A DNA stretch of 62,959 nt from Bacteroidales bacterium (lineage in GTDB: Bacteria; Bacteroidota; Bacteroidia; Bacteroidales; UBA932). The stretch's first letter is position 1; every line of letters starts with the position of its first letter. Of this stretch, positions 34,994 to 43,666 are shown piece after piece. Below the pieces are notes generated by a model. The model made no database searches and had not been told where the DNA came from. It saw only the letters and a program-made list of their open reading frames with translations. The translations under genes were made by a program, and so were the position numbers. The DNA is taken from assembly GCA_022648545.1 (NCBI GenBank), contig JALCMP010000010.1, positions 1 to 62,959 on the forward strand, written 5' to 3'.

Positions 34994-35377
34994 TTCGTTT
35001 TTGGCTTTTATTTCTGCAGCTACAGCATTTATTTTTTCATGAAGCGCTTTGGGATCTATAGGTTTTACTATATAATCGTTACATCCGGCTTCCATCGCTT
35101 TTTGCTTGTCTGCATCAAAAGCATAGGCCGTTACTACGAAAATAGGGATTTCACTGTCTTTGTCCCTTATGATTTTAGTAGCCGTAGTACCATCCATTTC
35201 AGGCATTTTAGTGTCCATGAGAATAAGATCTACCTCATTTGTGTCGAACAATTCCACGGCTTCCTTTCCGGTTTTTGCCCTGATAAGGTTGTGTTCCTTG
35301 CCTAAAATGGCTTTAATAAGCAAAAAATTAAAATCAATATCCTCTGCCACCAAGATATTTAATTTTCCGTTTTGCAT
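34979..35377 (-). CDS. single-domain response regulator
   Basis: A 132-residue CheY-like receiver. From the chosen start, acidic residues E12 and D13, phosphoacceptor D55 (LILMDTKMPEMDG), the T/A switch region (VVTAYAFDADKQ) and K in YIVKPID are present. There is no output domain and no kinase gene nearby. The ATG at 35377 is chosen over 35410 because a strong promoter (-7 box at 35415-35408) would overlap the longer form and because AAGGAG lies just before the shorter start. It is convergent with rfbB. Confidence 0.88.
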   Translation of the reverse strand: MQNGKLNILVAEDIDFNFLLIKAILGKEHNLIRAKTGKEAVELFDTNEVDLILMDTKMPEMDGTTATKIIRDKDSEIPIFVVTAYAFDADKQKAMEAGCNDYIVKPIDPKALHEKINAVAAEIKAKNENAGK

Positions 35378-35407
35378 CTTTTTCTCCTTATCTTTTTTAG
35401 TTTGAGG

Positions 35408-35438
35408 CAAAGATAATCAAATTTATCAAACAGGCAAA
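35408..35438 (-). promoter_or_regulatory. promoter of response regulator gene
   Basis: On the minus strand TTTG (35438-35435), a 19-bp spacer and TATCTTTG (35415-35408) match the Bacteroidota consensus exactly. The -7 box ends 30 bp before the chosen ATG, and part of the element lies in the 32-bp gap to nadE. Confidence 0.8.
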
Positions 35439-35442
35439 TTTA

Positions 35443-37380
35443 CTAAGATATATCCTCGAGCCTTCTTATCCAGGCTTCTGCCGAAGAGTCGCTTGGCATT
35501 CTCCAGTCGCTTCTTGGTGAGAAACTTATGGATCCTACCTTAGGACCGTCCGGCATGCAGTTGCGTTTGAATTGCTGAGAGAAAAATCTTTTGTAAAAAA
35601 CCTTGAGCCATTTTAAAATCGTTATTCTGGAATACTTATCTCCGAATGCTATTTGAGCCAGATAAAGGACTTGTTCCGGTTCTGATCCGTAACGTACGGT
35701 ATGATATATAAAGAAATCGTGAAGCTCATACGGCCCTACCAGATCTTCAGTCTTTTGTACTATCTGTTCCTCCTTATCAGCCGGAATAAGTTCCGGGCTT
35801 ATAGGGGTGTCTGCTATGTCCATGAGGATATTCCTGGCTTTTCCGGTATAAGTTTTTTCTGCGACCCATATTACCAGATATTTTACCAGTGTTTTGGGTA
35901 TTCCGCAATTTACAGCGTACATGCTCATGTGATCTCCGTTATATGTATCCCATCCCAAGGCTATTTCGGAAAGGTCTCCGGTCCCTATTACTATTCCTCC
36001 GATTTTGTTTGCAGTGTCCATAAGAATCTGGGTCCTTTCGCGGGCCTGACAATTTTCATAGGTAACATCATGTTCCGAGGGATTCTGACCTATATCTTTG
36101 AAATGTACGGAGCAAGCTTCCTTTATTGAAATTTCCTTTATCGAAATTTTTAGTTCCTTCATCAGTGAAACCGCATTATCATGAGTGCGTCCGGTAGTGC
36201 CGAACCCGGGCATGGTAATGCCCGTTATTCCTTTTGTGTCGTATCCGAGTTTGTGGAAAGTCCGGTTTGCAACAAGCAATGCCAAAGTAGAATCGAGCCC
36301 TCCCGATATTCCTATTACTACATTTTTACATTTTATGCTTCGGAGTCTTTCCGCAAGTGCGAAGGTTTGAATATTGAAAATTTCTTCGCACCTTTCGTCA
36401 AGCAATGGTCCGGATGGTACGAACGGAGTAGGTTCTATTGTTCTTTGTGGTATGTATTTCTCTGTTTTTCTCGCAGGAATGCTTAAGCAAACGGTACGGC
36501 AAGATTCATTTATCCCTTTTTTACGGAACCCTGCAAATGAATCGTTCAACATCCTGTCGTATTTCAAATGGTTTACATAAATATCTCCTATTATAAGCTG
36601 TTGTTCTATGGAAAATCTTTCCGATTCCTTTATTATTTTACCATTGTCTGCAATTATACCATTTCCTGCGTATGCGAGATCGGTGCTGGATTCTCCGAAT
36701 CCTGCAGAAGCGTAGACATACCCGCTTATGCATCTTGCCGATTGTTGTCTTATCAGGGATTTGAGATAATCGTTCTTGCTTATTAGTTCGTTTGTGGCAC
36801 TTGGATTGAAAATAATATCTGCTCCTTCAATTGCGAATCCGGAGCTCGGCGGAGCCGGAACCCATAAGTCCTCGCAAATTTCTATAGCGAATTTAAGTTC
36901 GCCGTTTATATCAAAGATGAGATCGTTGCCTATGGGAACATCATATCCGAACAGGTTTATACTTTTACTTATAAGATCGTTAGCCGATGTGAACCACCTT
37001 AGTTCCTGAAATTCCTTGTAATTTGGAATATATGTCTTTACAGAAAGTCCCAGCAATTTTCCTCCGTTAATTACAGCGGCGGCATTTACGAGTTTGTTCT
37101 CTATAGCCAGAGGCAGTCCTGCTATGATTATTATGTTGAGGTCCTTTGTGTTTTCCGTCAGGTTGCCTAATTCTCTTACGGCATCCGAAAGCAACGTCCT
37201 CTGGAAAAAGAGGTCCATGGCCGTATAGGAAGTAAGCGACATTTCCGGAAATACTATGGCTTCCACGTTTTGCCTGTCTGCCTGTTTTGCCAGTTCCTGC
37301 ATTTTTGTGCGGTTGTATTTGCAGTCTCCTATGTGTACCGAAGGAATTGCAGCAGCTACTTTATAAAATCCCCTGTTCAT
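35443..37380 (-). CDS. nadE: glutamine-dependent NAD+ synthetase
   Basis: A 645-residue two-domain enzyme. The N-terminal nitrilase-type glutaminase (about 1-280) has Glu46 (FPEMSLTSY), and the Cys in FAIEICEDLWVP (about 173). The C-terminal synthetase has the PP-loop GISGGLDSTLALLV, the IGTGDLSEIALGW block, and DTPISPELIP. It amidates deamido-NAD. Length matches the long NadE type. It is followed on the same strand by the response-regulator gene, which has its own promoter. Confidence 0.96.
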   Translation of the reverse strand: MNRGFYKVAAAIPSVHIGDCKYNRTKMQELAKQADRQNVEAIVFPEMSLTSYTAMDLFFQRTLLSDAVRELGNLTENTKDLNIIIIAGLPLAIENKLVNAAAVINGGKLLGLSVKTYIPNYKEFQELRWFTSANDLISKSINLFGYDVPIGNDLIFDINGELKFAIEICEDLWVPAPPSSGFAIEGADIIFNPSATNELISKNDYLKSLIRQQSARCISGYVYASAGFGESSTDLAYAGNGIIADNGKIIKESERFSIEQQLIIGDIYVNHLKYDRMLNDSFAGFRKKGINESCRTVCLSIPARKTEKYIPQRTIEPTPFVPSGPLLDERCEEIFNIQTFALAERLRSIKCKNVVIGISGGLDSTLALLVANRTFHKLGYDTKGITGITMPGFGTTGRTHDNAVSLMKELKISIKEISIKEACSVHFKDIGQNPSEHDVTYENCQARERTQILMDTANKIGGIVIGTGDLSEIALGWDTYNGDHMSMYAVNCGIPKTLVKYLVIWVAEKTYTGKARNILMDIADTPISPELIPADKEEQIVQKTEDLVGPYELHDFFIYHTVRYGSEPEQVLYLAQIAFGDKYSRITILKWLKVFYKRFFSQQFKRNCMPDGPKVGSISFSPRSDWRMPSDSSAEAWIRRLEDIS

Positions 37381-37731
37381 ATTTGAAATTATTTATACAA
37401 AAATATAAATTTCTTTTTGCGTAGAATAAAATTTATTGCGTAAAATAATTAACTTTGTTTTGGATTTAATATTGATCGATAGCATATATGACATTCCGGA
37501 GGTTTGTCATGCTTATCGGTTCTGGCGGTTTTCTATCCGCAAACTTATAAAAATATACTCTATAAGTGTCCCTATGATTTTGCCTTATTTGGATGGCATG
37601 TCTATAAAAAAAATCTATATTCTTAGAATTTTCATTGTCCACCCGTCTTGATTCATTAGCGTCTCTCGAAAGGATTGCGGACTTTTATTCTTATATCAAT
37701 AATTACGCACTTCAACTTCCGAAGATAGCAT
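37381..37731. other. long leader region of the UpxY operon
   Basis: No convincing gene is seen; a 71-codon TTG-initiated frame at 37436-37651 lacks any family likeness. A TATTTTTG box on the minus strand (37405-37398) fits a nadE promoter, and TAACTTTG on the plus strand (37450-37457) would start an upxY transcript with a leader of about 270 nt. Short palindromes CTTCCGAAG (37716-37724) and CCGAAGCTTCGG (37742-37753, inside the coding start) lie near its end. Confidence 0.5.
37450..37457 (+). promoter_or_regulatory. candidate -7 box of second polysaccharide operon
   Basis: TAACTTTG fits TAnnTTTG and is the best match upstream of the UpxY gene. It is identical to the box before the first operon (26398). 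No -33 TTTG at the usual spacing. Confidence 0.45.
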
Positions 37732-38295
37732 ATGTCGTTTTCCGAAGCTTCGGCTCATAATACTGAAAAATGGTATGCAATGCGAGTGGCTTACCAACAG
37801 GAGCTTAAAGCTAAAACATTTTTCGATAGCCGTAAGATACAGAATTTCATACCTATGCAGTATGTTCTAAAGAATACGAATGGAAATAAACACAAAAAAT
37901 TATCTCCGGCAATACATAATTTGATATTTGTAAAAACTTCCGGAGGGATTATTAAGGGACTTAAGATGGAAGCTGAATTGAGAGGGATTCCTATAAGATA
38001 CATAATGGATAGAGCTACAAATAGCCCCATGATAGTTCCTGATTATGAAATGTGCAATTTTATTGCGGTGGCCGGAACTTATGACGATCAGTTGATTTTT
38101 TTGCCTTATAATGTTGGGAAGGGAGGTAAAATACATATTAAGGAAAAAGTTCTTATAACAGGAGGCCTTTTTAAGGGAGTTGAGGGATATGTGGTTAAAA
38201 TAAAAAAAGATAGACGTATTCTTGTTTCAATTACAGGAATGTGTTCGGTTATAACTTCTTTCGTTCATCCCTGTATGCTCGAAAAAATTAAATAA
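37732..38295 (+). CDS. UpxY-type transcription antiterminator (NusG paralogue)
   Basis: A 187-residue specialised NusG. KWYAMRVAYQQELKAKTFF starts the NGN domain (about 13-110), with FIPMQYVLK and LIFVKTSGG; a KOW motif is at about 140-165 (VLITGGLFKGVEGYVVKIKK). In Bacteroides, UpxY proteins head capsule operons and prevent premature termination in the long leader of their own operon. Position as first gene, after a long leader, fits this. An UpxZ-type partner is not seen next to it. Confidence 0.9.
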   Translation: MSFSEASAHNTEKWYAMRVAYQQELKAKTFFDSRKIQNFIPMQYVLKNTNGNKHKKLSPAIHNLIFVKTSGGIIKGLKMEAELRGIPIRYIMDRATNSPMIVPDYEMCNFIAVAGTYDDQLIFLPYNVGKGGKIHIKEKVLITGGLFKGVEGYVVKIKKDRRILVSITGMCSVITSFVHPCMLEKIK

Positions 38296-38298
38296 AAG

Positions 38299-39093
38299 AT
38301 GAAAAAAACAGTTTTGCTTTTAATTTGTGCTTTATTTCTGTATGGGTGTGCTTCTCAAAATAGAATTTCTTATCTACAAGGTCTTCCAGACTATTATGTA
38401 TGTGATATCCCCCAAAATTACAAAATAAAGATATGTCCGTACGATCTTCTTTCTATTATGGTAAACAGCAAGGATTCTGAGCTGTCCCAAATGTTCAATC
38501 TACCAATGGTAAGTTATCAGATAAGCAATGACAGCGATGGTTTTACAGGTGGTCAAAACAGGGTGTTGGGCTATCAGGTAGATAATAATGGAAATATAGA
38601 TTTCCCGCAGCTTGGAGTAATAAAGGTAAAAGGATTGACTCGTACCGAGCTTGCCTATTATATAAAACAGAAGCTGAAAAGTGGCGGATTATTAAAGGAT
38701 CCTATAGTTACCGTGCAATTTCTAAATTTTAAGGTTTCTGTAATAGGAGAGGTTAATCGTCCGGGAACTTTTAATATCAATAGCGACAGAATTTCAATAT
38801 TTGAGGCGCTCGGTAAAGCAGGAGACATGACTATTTACGGTCGGAGGGACAATGTAAAACTTATACGTGAGAGTGGTGGGGTAAGAACCGTAGTTGCGCT
38901 GGATTTGAGAGAAAATAGTGTTTTGTCTTCTCCTTATTATTATTTGCAGCAGAACGATATAATATATGTTGAACCCAACAGGGTCAGGGCCGGGCAAAGC
39001 CGAATTAATCAGAATCGCTCGGTAAGTACTATAGCTTCAATATTATCTGCCTTTATTTCCATTACCACCTTAATCGTAAGTATAACAAAATAA
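38299..39093 (+). CDS. Wza-like polysaccharide export lipoprotein
   Basis: A 264-residue outer-membrane exporter. The signal peptide ends with lipobox FLYGC (Cys17). The Poly_export domain begins near YKIKICPYDLLSIMVNS and is followed by an SLBB domain (VSVIGEVNRPGTFNIN). The C-terminal 24 residues form a hydrophobic helix (about 243-262) as in Wza-type proteins. It lies directly before the Wzc-like gene, the usual partner. Confidence 0.9.
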   Translation: MKKTVLLLICALFLYGCASQNRISYLQGLPDYYVCDIPQNYKIKICPYDLLSIMVNSKDSELSQMFNLPMVSYQISNDSDGFTGGQNRVLGYQVDNNGNIDFPQLGVIKVKGLTRTELAYYIKQKLKSGGLLKDPIVTVQFLNFKVSVIGEVNRPGTFNINSDRISIFEALGKAGDMTIYGRRDNVKLIRESGGVRTVVALDLRENSVLSSPYYYLQQNDIIYVEPNRVRAGQSRINQNRSVSTIASILSAFISITTLIVSITK

Positions 39094-39105
39094 AATATTA
39101 AAAGT

Positions 39106-41451
39106 ATGTACATGCCCGAAAATACAAAGGATGATGAGATAATGTTGATAAAAAAGTTTTTGGCCATTTTTCTTCGCAACAAGTGGCTGTTCGTATTCTC
39201 TATATTAGTCTGTCTTATACTCGGGATTGTATATTACAAGGCCGAGTCTCCATTATAGGTAAGAAAAGCGTCCGTGCTTGTAAAGGATAGCAAAAAAGGC
39301 GGAGGAGCTAACAATTCAGCGGTTTCGTTCAATGATGTTTTTTCTTTCGGAACCGAAAATTCTGCAGAAAACGAACTTGGCTTTTTTAAGAGTAAACGTT
39401 TAATGTTGCGTGTAGTTGATAGTCTTAAATTATATAAAAGTTACAAAATAAGGGAAGGCTTGCATAAAGCTGAACTTTATTATATGTCACCTGTATCGGT
39501 ATTGATCCCCGATTTAGGACCTGATCAGCAAATCAGTTTTGAAATATATATAACAGATAGCGGATATGCCGAGATAAGTAATTTATATGTTGGTGATAAG
39601 GAGTATGATACTAAAACGAAAATGATTTTTGGAGATACTTTAAAAACTCCGACAGGCATGATAATAATTAAAGCTACTCCTTTTATGAATAATAAATATA
39701 TAGGAAAGACTATATATTTTACAAAAAATGGAGAGGCCGGGATTGCCGAGCTATATAATTCAAAGCTCCAGGCGAATGTTGAAAAAGAGACATCAATAAT
39801 ATTATTGACGTTAAAGGATGATAATCCGCGAAGGGCGGAAGATATTTTGAATACCCTTGTTAAGGTTTATGAAAATGATGTCCTTGAAGATAAAAACAAG
39901 ATAGTGCTTAACACGGCTAAATTTGTGAACCGGCAATTGTCCATAATAGAAAGGGATTTGGATGTAGTAGATTCCGAGATAGAACGATATAAAAAAGAAA
40001 ACAAATTGACCGACATAAGTTCCGATGTTTCACTCTATCTGCAAAATACAGGAAATCTGGATAATGCCGGACTGAGCATAGAGAATAAGCTGAATATGGC
40101 AGAATATATTAGGGATTACCTTGCTGACAACGATAATATAAACGAATTGATTCCGGCACCCTCGGGCATAATGGAAAATAATGGAATACAAGATCAGATA
40201 AACGGATATAATGCTTTATTACTTAAGCGGAATAAACTTCTTGCCAACAGCAGCTCAAATAATCCGGTAATACGTAATATGGCCGGGTCTCTTGCTTCCA
40301 TGCGGTTTTCGATTTCGAGAGCCATAGATAATCAGATAGCGGTACTTGAAATTCAGGTGAAGAATCTCAGAAGTAAGGAGAAAGACAATTTGGGCAAAAT
40401 ATCTTCGGTCCCTACACAGCAGAAAAAAGTCATAAGTATAGAAAGACAGCAAAAAATAAAGGAAGAATTATATCTTTATCTGCTTCAAAAAAAACAGGAA
40501 AACGAACTTCAATATGCCATTAACGAAAGCAATTGCAGAATAGTGGATCCTGCTATGGGGCCCTATTTCCCTGTTTCTCCAAAGAAGACCGAAATAATTA
40601 TTATTGCTTTATTTGCCGGATTAGGTATACCTGTTCTCGTGTTGTATTTATATTCAGTATTCAATACAATGGTGCATACGAAATCCGATATTAAAAATGC
40701 AACCTCTGTTCCGTTCGTCGGTGAGATACCAATGGATAAAAAAGATCACGACAGAGATATTGTGGTGTCTGAAGGATGCAGGAATTTTATAAATGAATCA
40801 TTCGGTATTTTATGTAATAATATGGATTTTATGAGTACGGCTCCAAAGTCCGGAGCAAGGGTAATTCATATAACATCGTTCAATCCTAATTCCGGAAAAA
40901 CATTCATAACCATAAATCTGGCTGTTTCTCTCGCCCAATATGGAAACAATGTTATAGTTTTGGATGCTGACCTCAGAAAGGGAAGCCTGCATAAGGTTCT
41001 GCGTACCGGTTTGCATATGCAAGGAATTTCAGAATTTCTAAGTGGAAAAGCCAAAGATTCATTATCATCTGTTTATAAGGTTAGTCAATGTGCCGGCCTG
41101 GATATTATGCCATCCGGGGCATTGCCGCCTAATCCGGCTGAATTACTTAAAAGTGAAAGACTTGAAATTTTAATAGCTGAACTTAAGAAAAAATATGATT
41201 ATATTATTATGGATAACCCTCCATACGGAGTTGTTGTAGATACGGCACTTTGTGCACGTGTTGCCGATCAGACGGTTTTCGTAATAAGATCGGGATTGTT
41301 CGATAAAAGCATGTTACCCGATCTACAAGAACTATATGCCTCTCATAAGTTGCACAATATGAGTGTGCTGCTTAATGCTGTTGATATGAGAAAAGTAGGA
41401 TATGGATACGGCTACAATTACAGAAGGAATGGCTATTATCATGAACTATAA
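39106..41451 (+). pseudogene. Wzc-like tyrosine autokinase/co-polymerase with in-frame UAG
   Basis: From the ATG at 39106 the frame reads 50 codons, including the first membrane helix (NKWLFVFSILVCLILGIVYYK), then meets TAG at 39256-39258 in SPL*VRKASVLVKD, and continues open for 725 more codons from a GTG at 39274. The rest has the periplasmic coiled-coil region, a second helix (about 40600-40660), the kinase with FNPNSGKTFITINLA (Walker A), VLDADLRKGS (Walker A') and a Tyr-rich C-terminus (YGYGYNYRRNGYY). Homologues usually have Tyr after P-x in this place, so a Tyr-to-amber change is likely. Readthrough, a sequencing error or real loss are all possible. Restart at 39274 would lack the first membrane helix. 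Confidence 0.85.
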
Positions 41452-41463
41452 AGATTATGTGAA

Positions 41464-42558
41464 ATGTCTGTGATGCTGTTTTCGGCCGGAGCTTTGTTGT
41501 TCTCCGTTTTTGTAGGATACCTGTATTTACCCAGAATAATCCTGATAGCAAAAAAAAAGCGTCTTTTTGATACAGTAAACGTAAGAAAAGTTCATAGAGG
41601 TTTTGTTCCCAGAATAGGAGGAATTGCATTTTTTCCAATCATCTTGCTTACCCTTACCATTTTTACAATAATCAGATGTTGTGTGGGAATCCCGGCTTTT
41701 ACTCTTTCAAGTCGTTTCTTTATAGATGTTTTATGCCTGCTGTATGGATTAACAATTATATTTATTATAGGGGTTGCCGACGATCTGGCGGGGGTCCGAT
41801 ATAAAATAAAATTCTTGTTTCAATTTTTTGCGGCTTTGTCTGTAATTCCCTCACGTTTATGGTTGCATGATTTTTATGGAATAATGGGGATTCATGAAGT
41901 TTCGCCTTTGGTGGGAATTCCGGTCACTATTCTTATTGTTATGTTTGTCATAAATGCATATAATCTCATAGACGGAATAGACGGGTTGTGTGCCGGACTT
42001 TCATTAATGGCAATAGGGTTTATTGGCGGCTTGTTTTTGTATTGCGGCTATTTCTTTTTTGGTGTAATAGCTGCAGGTATAATGGGAGTCCTTGCCGTTT
42101 TTTTTATTTTCAATATTTCCGGGAAAAAATATAAAGTTTTTATGGGGGATACCGGCTCTCTTACTCTTGGTTTTATTATAATATTCATGTGTCTTGAAAT
42201 GCTTAGCCTTTTTCCGCATAACGATGTGCTGCGAATTATAAAAAATCCCGTCGCGGTGTTTGCAGGACTTTTATTTGTTCCGGTTTTTGATACTTTCAGG
42301 GTCTTTACCGTAAGAATATCCTGCGGGTTTTCTCCTTTCTATCCTGATAAAAGACATATACATCACAAGTTCCTTGAATTGGGATTTACTCATGCGAGTG
42401 CAACTTTAGCAATAATGGCTACACAACTTATCTTTTTTATTATGAATGTATTGCTGCAACAGTTGAACGTTAATGCAATACTTGCAATAGATATTACCCT
42501 GGGGCTGATATATATATATATGCTGGATAATATATGTTCAAAAAGAAAGTTAAATTGA
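41464..42558 (+). CDS. second WecA/MraY-like sugar-1-phosphate transferase
   Basis: A 364-residue polytopic enzyme closely similar to the one at 28942-30069 throughout; blocks such as VPRIGGIAFFP, GVRYKIKFLFQFFA, NAYNLIDGIDGLC, GDTGS(L/V)TLGFII and DKRHIHHKF are shared. It would transfer a sugar-1-phosphate to undecaprenyl phosphate as the first step of unit assembly. It starts 12 bp after the Wzc-like gene and its end overlaps the phosphatase gene by 25 bp. Confidence 0.92.
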   Translation: MSVMLFSAGALLFSVFVGYLYLPRIILIAKKKRLFDTVNVRKVHRGFVPRIGGIAFFPIILLTLTIFTIIRCCVGIPAFTLSSRFFIDVLCLLYGLTIIFIIGVADDLAGVRYKIKFLFQFFAALSVIPSRLWLHDFYGIMGIHEVSPLVGIPVTILIVMFVINAYNLIDGIDGLCAGLSLMAIGFIGGLFLYCGYFFFGVIAAGIMGVLAVFFIFNISGKKYKVFMGDTGSLTLGFIIIFMCLEMLSLFPHNDVLRIIKNPVAVFAGLLFVPVFDTFRVFTVRISCGFSPFYPDKRHIHHKFLELGFTHASATLAIMATQLIFFIMNVLLQQLNVNAILAIDITLGLIYIYMLDNICSKRKLN

Positions 42559-43259
42559 AGGATACGGGATTTTTTAACGGATTTACCGATAATCATTCCC
42601 ACATACTTCCCGGTGTTGACGACGGCGTACAATCAAATAAAGAAGCATTAGCGGTTCTTAACTGTATGGCCGCGGTCGGATTTAAGGAAATATGGTTTAC
42701 TCCTCATATAATGAGGTCTATGTATAATACTACTGCGGATCTTTGTGAAAAATTCGATTTATTCCGTAATAAATATACTGGGCCACTGAAACTTCATCTA
42801 GCTGCGGAGTATATGCTTGATGCAAGATTTGAAAAAGAATTCTTCGGTTGTCCTTTATGTTTATATGACAAGTATGTTTTGTTGGAAACCTCATGTATTG
42901 CCCCGCCCTTTAATTTTTATGACCTTTTATATGAAATATCGTTGTATGGATATGTTCCATTGATTGCACATCCCGAACGCTATATATATATGAATAAAAA
43001 CGATTACAGAGAATTAAAAAATAAGGAGTATCTTTTACAGCTTAATCTGTTTTCATTATATGGTATATACGGGCATGCTGCAAAAAAGAAAGCAGAATAT
43101 TTGCTGAAAAACGGCATGTATGATGTCATAGGGACGGATATTCATAGTATAAGAGCCCTTGAGGAAGGACTTGAAAGCTTATGTGTTGATATGGAATGTC
43201 TTGGGAAATTAATGGATATAAGGCATAATTATAAATTTCTATTATGCGAAACATCATAA
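42534..43259 (+). CDS. CpsB/YwqE-type PHP tyrosine phosphatase
   Basis: A 241-residue PHP-domain phosphatase. DNHSHILPGVDDGVQS holds the metal-binding HxH (H21, H23), followed by IWFTPHIM, LAAEYMLD, LIAHPERY and VIGTDIHS, all PHP metal motifs. Such enzymes dephosphorylate the Tyr-rich tail of the BY-kinase, here the Wzc-like protein two genes upstream. Length is normal (about 240-255). Confidence 0.92.
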   Translation: MFKKKVKLKDTGFFNGFTDNHSHILPGVDDGVQSNKEALAVLNCMAAVGFKEIWFTPHIMRSMYNTTADLCEKFDLFRNKYTGPLKLHLAAEYMLDARFEKEFFGCPLCLYDKYVLLETSCIAPPFNFYDLLYEISLYGYVPLIAHPERYIYMNKNDYRELKNKEYLLQLNLFSLYGIYGHAAKKKAEYLLKNGMYDVIGTDIHSIRALEEGLESLCVDMECLGKLMDIRHNYKFLLCETS

Positions 43260-43280
43260 TATGATATGCTGATTATTTCT

Positions 43281-43288
43281 TATTTTTG
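43281..43288 (+). promoter_or_regulatory. candidate -7 box before AlbA-like fragment
   Basis: TATTTTTG fits TAnnTTTG, 12 bp before the ATG at 43301 and 21 bp after the phosphatase stop. No -33 match; may be chance in AT-rich DNA. Confidence 0.3.
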
Positions 43289-43300
43289 TATGAAGAAGGA

Positions 43301-43666
43301 ATGAGTAATATATCCGATATAATAGCAGAGACTACAATATATGAGTTTAAACAAAGGGTAGAACGCAATAAACCTAAAAGTGGGCTTAGGAGTATAAGCG
43401 CTTTTGCCAATGAGGTTGGCGGAACGCTATTTTTCGGAATAGACGATAAGGGGAAACTAACCGAAAACCAGAGAGAAACTAATATATCAAAGTTAAGAAA
43501 GGCCGGAAGTGTTCTTCGTGTCGGACCTCTCCTAAAGGGGGGTATTGGTAGGTCATATACAAAAAGGAGACTAATCCGGAGATTTAATTGTGCTTACCGT
43601 AGAAGTATTTTAGTATATTTAGACTATAATAAAAAACAGGATTATGAAAAAAGTGGAATTGAATGA
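43301..43666 (+). pseudogene. AlbA/Schlafen-type (AAA_4) N-terminal fragment
   Basis: A 121-codon frame. Its first ~50 residues (TTIYEFKQRVERNKPK ... SISAFANEVGGTLFFGIDDKGK) match the conserved start of AlbA_2 divergent-AAA proteins (E-FK...AFAN..GG.l..GIdd.G). After about residue 70 the sequence is Arg-rich and no longer resembles the family, and the usual 350-500 residue protein is absent. I read it as a truncated remnant between the phosphatase gene and the phospholipase B-like gene, with which it overlaps by 23 bp. Confidence 0.6.

Noticed and set aside
35378-35410. Longer start of the response regulator (MPQTKKDKEKK)
   Set aside because: The -7 box at 35415-35408 would overlap its start codon, while a purine-rich AAGGAG precedes the shorter start.
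37436-37651. 71-codon TTG-initiated frame upstream of the UpxY gene
   Set aside because: Composition is isoleucine-rich from AT-rich DNA, no motif or ribosome-binding site; better read as leader DNA.
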